Shown piece after piece: positions 59,491 to 64,000 of a DNA stretch of 64,000 bases. The DNA lies in the NCBI GenBank assembly GCA_950295325.1, contig OX485803.1, positions 36,409,554 through 36,473,553 of the forward strand, written 5' to 3'. Numbering within the stretch: position 1 is the first letter of the stretch; each line of letters begins with the position of its first letter. Below the pieces are notes generated by a model that worked only from the letters and a program-made list of their open reading frames with translations, was not told the origin of the DNA and did no database searches. A program made the translations under genes and the position numbers. The stretch comes from Polytrichum commune (taxonomy: Eukaryota > Streptophyta > Polytrichopsida > Polytrichales > Polytrichaceae).

Positions 59491-60086
59491 AAACAAGAGG
59501 ATCTTGACCAATTAACTTACGCCCGAAAATCTCCCCGGACACTGTGACAGAAGAAAGAAAGATAGAAAGGAAGGAAGAAAGAAAGAATCCACGCAAATCT
59601 GCACTCAAACTCTTCAAACTCCACTTCCGATCTACCGACCCAACTTACCTTACTTTCTTCGTTTCAATCACAGACACAAGTCACACTCACGCGGCGGAAT
59701 CTCTTGATGAATCACATCATAAAAGCACACTTTCAGACTCTGCATCTTCGTCAGGACCATCACAAACCGGAAACTTCAACTAACCCAGCGAGTGAGATTT
59801 GGTGCACTGGTTGCGGTGGTTCAAGAGTGAACTTGGGAGTGATCAACTGCGACAGGGGCGGCTTTAGGGGGAGGGCCATGTGGGATAGGTGCTTGAAATC
59901 GGGAGGGTAATTTTGAAGTTAGTGTAAGTTATTTCTTTGATACCTCAAACTTCATCATTTGGCATTCCGAATTCATTCCGGGCCACCGGCGGAAGGGCTA
60001 AGTAAGTGGTTTGAAGTTGTTAGAGAGCCGAGCTTGCGCGCGTGGTGTTGCGCGTGGGGGGTGCTGGGTACGGCAGATTTCTTGGT
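59491..60086. other. Upstream of the carbonic anhydrase; no gene confirmed
   Basis: Contains a (gaaa)n-rich purine tract at 59545-59590 and a 79-aa plus frame (59544-59783) with a Lys/Glu-rich start. I see no domain in it and no splice link to the carbonic anhydrase. Confidence 0.35.
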
Positions 60087-60094
60087 TATAAATA
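60087..60094 (+). promoter_or_regulatory. Possible TATA box of the carbonic anhydrase gene
   Basis: TATAAATA on the plus strand, in a GC-richer surrounding, 573 bp before the start codon. A 5' leader with an intron is possible (AG|GTACAA near 60400). Assignment by motif and position only. Confidence 0.35.
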
Positions 60095-60666
60095 CCGGTA
60101 CTATACTGGATTGCCAATTCGGGAAGCTTTCGATCCGATTTTCGGGGTGGCAGCAGTGCTTCTGGGGTTTTAATACCTCGATCGTGAATTTCGGATGAAT
60201 GAAGCTTTAATTGGAGCTACCACTAACTTAGCCTAACTTCTAACAGTGTAACAGATTACTTATTAATATATGTCGATCGGATGATCAATTCAAGCTAGCT
60301 GTGTGTTTTAATGAAACTTGCTGCTCGAGTTGTGTGGGAGTAATTTTCGGAGAGTGGCTAATTTTTCGTTTGAAGAATTTGGATTTCGGCGAGAGTAACA
60401 GGTACAATTGGGGTGGGGATTAGATTACATAGTCACGGGGACCCTGCAAGCCGGACCTGTCTTACCTGCGAACGGTCATTGAAGTTCGGAGATCACCTCT
60501 ACTTACATAAACACAGTTGGTGAGTTTACATTGAGCCCCTTGTGTGAGGCACTCGGCCTTTAAATTCATTTGGCATTTTGTGTTCTGGCTTAGGGAAGAA
60601 GGAGATCTTGCTCCTCTGCTGTCCTTCTTCCCTAAGGAGAATATCAAGGCAGGCTAATTAGCACAG

Positions 60667-63112
60667 ATGGTGGGAAGAAGTCGGCGATCTAAGTTCGCCG
60701 GCTTCCTCGTGGGCTTCTGCTCCTGCCATTCCTTCAGGTTGGAAGATTAGAAATTACCAGTATGATGCACCGTGTAGGTTGGTTTTGGCGCTGAATCTAG
60801 CAGTGTGCGTGTCATTCCACATGTGCGCATGGCTTCTTAATCCCTTAGAGTGTCCAGGATGTCAAATGTGCTCGATCGTGGGTGCCATAGTCGGGTGAGG
60901 TAGGTTAGGGTCAGCCTCGAGGGTGGAGGATAACGAAATCTGTGCCTCGAGGATTTCCCTTTCTGTTGAGGTTTAGGATACTATTGTAGATTTGTTATAT
61001 CTCGGGGGTTGAGGTTAGGGTCAGTCTCGAGGAGAATGGAATCTCTGCCCGCGAGAAAGAAAGCTGCTTTTCTATTGGTCCCATTCGAGGATAAATAGTT
61101 GTCCATTGTTGCCATTCTCTTATGGTATGTAATTTTACAGGAGGGATCGACGAGACAAATTCGACCCCGAGCCAACGTTTCCTCCTGCAGAGATGGCGTC
61201 CGTCAGCGAGCTTCAGAACAAGTTGGAGAAGATCGTCAGGTAGTTAAGAGTAGTGATGTCTTCGATATCTCACAAATCAGAAATTGTGTATCCATCTGTT
61301 TGTTTTGTTTGAGAAGGGAATTAAGAAACATGTAAGCCATATCTGCACCGATCTGTTTGCCTTAGTTGTTTTGTTCAGTTTTGCTTCGATTTCTTTATGA
61401 CTCATTCTTGTTGTCATCTTTTTTCAGGTCTAATCCAGAGCTAGAAAGACAGGCCGCCAAGGGTCTTGAGGAGACCATTGCTGCTCTTGAAATGACCTCG
61501 GTTGCAACTGAGGCTCCTGCTTCTGTTCCTTCTATTCCTGAAGATCCCATAGGCAGGCTTGGACGTGGATTTCAGACATTCAAAGCCAACCATTTTGAGT
61601 AGGTTCTAGCCAGATGCTTTATTTCATTTTTATTTTGCAGAACTTTTATCATTTTCGAGTAGGTTGTACAATTCACGCTGTCAGTACTTTTGCATCCATC
61701 GAGAGATGGACGAGTTTATCTTCACGTACCGAACTGCAGAACGTACTTTTATGCCTCTCTACAAATTTAACCCTTTTTGAATTTTCGGAAATGGTTTTGT
61801 GCTGGCAGTAAGGAGACGGCGCTCTTCGAGAAGTTGAAGACCGGCCAATGGCCTAAGGTACTGTGTTGCAACGATTGCCATGTTAAAATTGTTCTTGTTC
61901 TGAGAGAGAGTTTGGATAGCTTAATTTCATGAAGTTGTTTTACGAGGGTCGCATCTAACATTGGAAATTTGTGGGTTTGCGCTTGAGTTGATTTCCAGAG
62001 CATTGACAATATTTGTACGTCTTTGGTGTTGACTGCAGTACATGATCGTTGCCTGCTCCGATTCTCGAGTTGACCCTGCCACCATCCTGGGTTTGCAGCC
62101 TGGAGAAGCTTTCATGGTCAGGAATGTGGCCAACTTGGTGCCTGCCTGGGAGAAGGTGAGATGCTTTGCCGCTCCAGTTCCCAACAGGAACACTATACTG
62201 TCTAGGATGTGTGTAAACGTCGACATTAAATAGTACGTTGTCTACTTGGATTGGACAGGGAGAGGTAAAGTACTTGGGGTCTCTTAGCTAGTTAATTCTT
62301 CACTTGAAAGGTTGATCTTTACAGACATCTAACAGTTTTCTTACTCTGAATTGTAGGGTGGATACCCATCTGTGAGCTCCGCTTTGGAGTACGCCGTGAA
62401 GCATCTGAAGGTTGAGCACATTGTCGTCATCGGCCACCGTCTCTGTGGAGGGATCAAGGCCCTCGTCACCACTGAGGAAGGACAGGGATCCCAGTAAGTG
62501 AATGATTTCATTACTAGTAGTACAACGGTGAATGTGATTGTTTGATTTGCTTTGGATCGACTAATTGCTTACAATCGGGACGTGGTTGCCTCATGATTCA
62601 GTGACTTCATCGAAAACTGGATTGAGATCGGCAAGCCTGCCCGGGCCGTCACGAAGAACGTCTGCAACGCTGACAGCACAGACGACCAATGCAAGTTCTG
62701 CGAGAAGGTAGGTTTGCTGTGTGATGCGTGCAATTATGTGCACCGATATGTGCAGTTAGGTTGCCTTCGCAAATACGATAGGTCAAAGGTACCTTGGGTT
62801 AAACTTTAAAATAATGAATAAAGAGGAAATAAGCAACCGTGGGTCAACCTAACTAAACAAATGCTAAACGCAAATCGGTGTACTTTAATGACAATTGCTA
62901 AACCGCATGCAAATTAGTTTGATAACAACGTCATGATGATGTCACAGGAATCGGTGAACGTGTCGCTTACGAACTTGCTGACCTTCCCATGGGTGAAGGA
63001 GAAGGTGATTGCCAAGAAGCTCAGTATCCACGGTGGGTTCTATGACTTTGTGGAGGGCTCTTTCCAAGTGTGGGACCTTGATCTCGCCATCACCCACTCC
63101 CAGAAATTCTAG
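60667..63112 (+). CDS. Beta-carbonic anhydrase
   Basis: Eight exons: 60667-60737, 61141-61239, 61428-61598, 61809-61857, 62039-62155, 62357-62493, 62602-62707 and 62948-63112. All are GT-AG with matching phases, 304 aa. It interconverts CO2 and bicarbonate with a zinc ion. Zinc ligands: Cys136 in ACSDSR, His196 and Cys199 in GHRLCGG. The Asp138-Arg140 pair of CSDSR gates the active site. The plant-type [34 protein letters not shown] and C-terminal [18 protein letters not shown] are present. Most plant enzymes have GHSxCGG; here Ser is Arg197. Start choice: ATG 60667 is in frame through a phase-matched intron ([12 protein letters not shown]), but ATG 61193 (MASVSELQ) could be the start of a shorter cytosolic form. 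The 42 extra residues are basic and Cys-rich, not a classic transit peptide. Confidence 0.92.
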
Positions 63113-64000
63113 ATTACCTACCTTTAAAATTCTTGATCGAAAAACAACACCTAGAGACCTTGCTTCCTTGGATGCGGTTGCCCATATGAGGACCGAGATC
63201 AAGTTTAGCTCCGATAGAGGATGATTCCGTAGCCTTTAGTCAGGCGCTTATGATTTTTTTACTGGGATGGTTATAAAGTTCTGTCTCATGCCGCAAGGCA
63301 AGCATTCATGATCACTGGCATTTCATGAGCATTGTGTTGCCATTTATCTGTAGGCCATTTTCCATGAGCAAGTAATGGCATGGTTCCATTTTCATTTTCA
63401 TTGACTCATATATTGTGTTCTTAGAGATTGAAGTAGATTCCATAAAGACTTTGAAGTCCAATCATTACAAAATGAACAAATCATTACAAAATGAACAAAC
63501 TTTGATGAATACAAATCAAAGATAGTGTTGATAGTAAAGAAATTCATTTTATGGCAGGATTCCAAAAGATGAGACCACTGTTTCTTGAATTTGGCATATT
63601 GAACCCGTTGAATTGGCATGTATGTGAGTTTTCACAACAGTAACGAGATTGCTAGGAGACCGTAGTGTTATGCGATTGGTTCTGAACCGAAAACTTAAAT
63701 GCATGCACCACCTGGATTTTGAGCAGCAAAATTCGATGACAGCCAAATCCTTCAAGAGGAAAGTGAATGTTACTTATTCGAGACCCGTAATGTTAAGCAG
63801 CACCCTTCTATGAATGGTTTTGTACACGATCGTGGTCACTTGAGATAACGGGTACGTTGTTGAATTTGGCGGCTCAGGCGCTTTTTCCTTAAATAATAAG
63901 AAGTCTAATTTGGCTCCGAATTCTGCTCTTGAGCATCTTGGTAAGTGACCCTGGGTGCGCCTCTCCCAACTTGGGAGATGGGCAGCAAATCTACACCAAG
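63113..64000. other. Downstream of the carbonic anhydrase; no gene recognised
   Basis: The first few hundred bases are probably its 3' untranslated region. The duplicated phrase atcattacaaaatgaacaaa occurs at about 63460 and 63481. No coding frame of note continues to the window end. Confidence 0.4.

Noticed and set aside
59544-59910. Frames upstream of the carbonic anhydrase as extra coding exons
   Set aside because: No splice donor in a matching phase and no resemblance to carbonic anhydrase N-termini.

Overview
The window looks like nuclear DNA of a land plant, most likely a bryophyte and probably a moss. It holds five multi-exon genes with GT-AG introns whose phases I could match by hand. 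These lie between long AT-rich stretches full of decayed transposable elements. The moss assignment is an inference. It rests on a large glycine- and glutamine-rich dehydrin with one C-terminal K-segment, built like the moss dehydrins, and on an LRRC45-like centrosomal or basal-body protein, expected in plants with swimming sperm. There is no sign of bacterial, plastid or mitochondrial sequence.

Layout. From 0 to 12.8 kb there is no confident host gene. It holds tandem duplications (477-800, 868-1980), a dispersed direct repeat pair (2306/7497), several copies of one MITE-like family, foldback elements (4706-5106, 8579-9256), a broken LRR array of the NLR type (9559-9950 and 10843-10965), and a decayed transposon gene on the minus strand (11.7-12.77 kb). 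From 12.8 to 19.4 kb lies a rearranged Ty3/gypsy element. It has a plus-strand LTR split by a 3,014-bp nested insertion with a 5-bp target duplication, then a gag piece, an inverted junction, and a minus-strand gag, primer-binding site, LTR, polypurine tract and integrase. From 19.4 to 22.3 kb there are repeats and a 1-kb foldback element.

Genes. 22.5-25.1 kb (minus): dehydrin of 660 aa in two exons, with 180-bp tandem repeats and a cluster of ABRE/G-box motifs upstream. 28.8-31.5 kb (plus): low-molecular-weight protein tyrosine phosphatase, six exons, 264 aa with a likely N-terminal targeting extension. 33.6-46.2 kb (plus): LRRC45-like LRR plus coiled-coil protein, about 23 exons and about 911 aa, its introns full of repeats. 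47.9-49.7 kb (minus): small class I SAM-dependent methyltransferase of the FAM173/ATPSCKMT type, two exons, 173 aa, with four 180-bp tandem units upstream. 60.7-63.1 kb (plus): beta-carbonic anhydrase, eight exons, 304 aa. From 50.4 to 59.5 kb the sequence is repeat-rich and holds no gene I recognise; it includes a second relative of the nested LTR-like element (51772-53015).

The five genes form no operon or pathway cluster. The dehydrin and the carbonic anhydrase are stress- and CO2-related, the phosphatase and methyltransferase are housekeeping-type enzymes, and the LRRC45-like protein is structural. The most unusual things are the LRRC45-like gene, the recurring tandem duplications of 175-182 bp, the inverted Ty3 structure with its nested insertion, and an abundant MITE family that is itself a target for other insertions.
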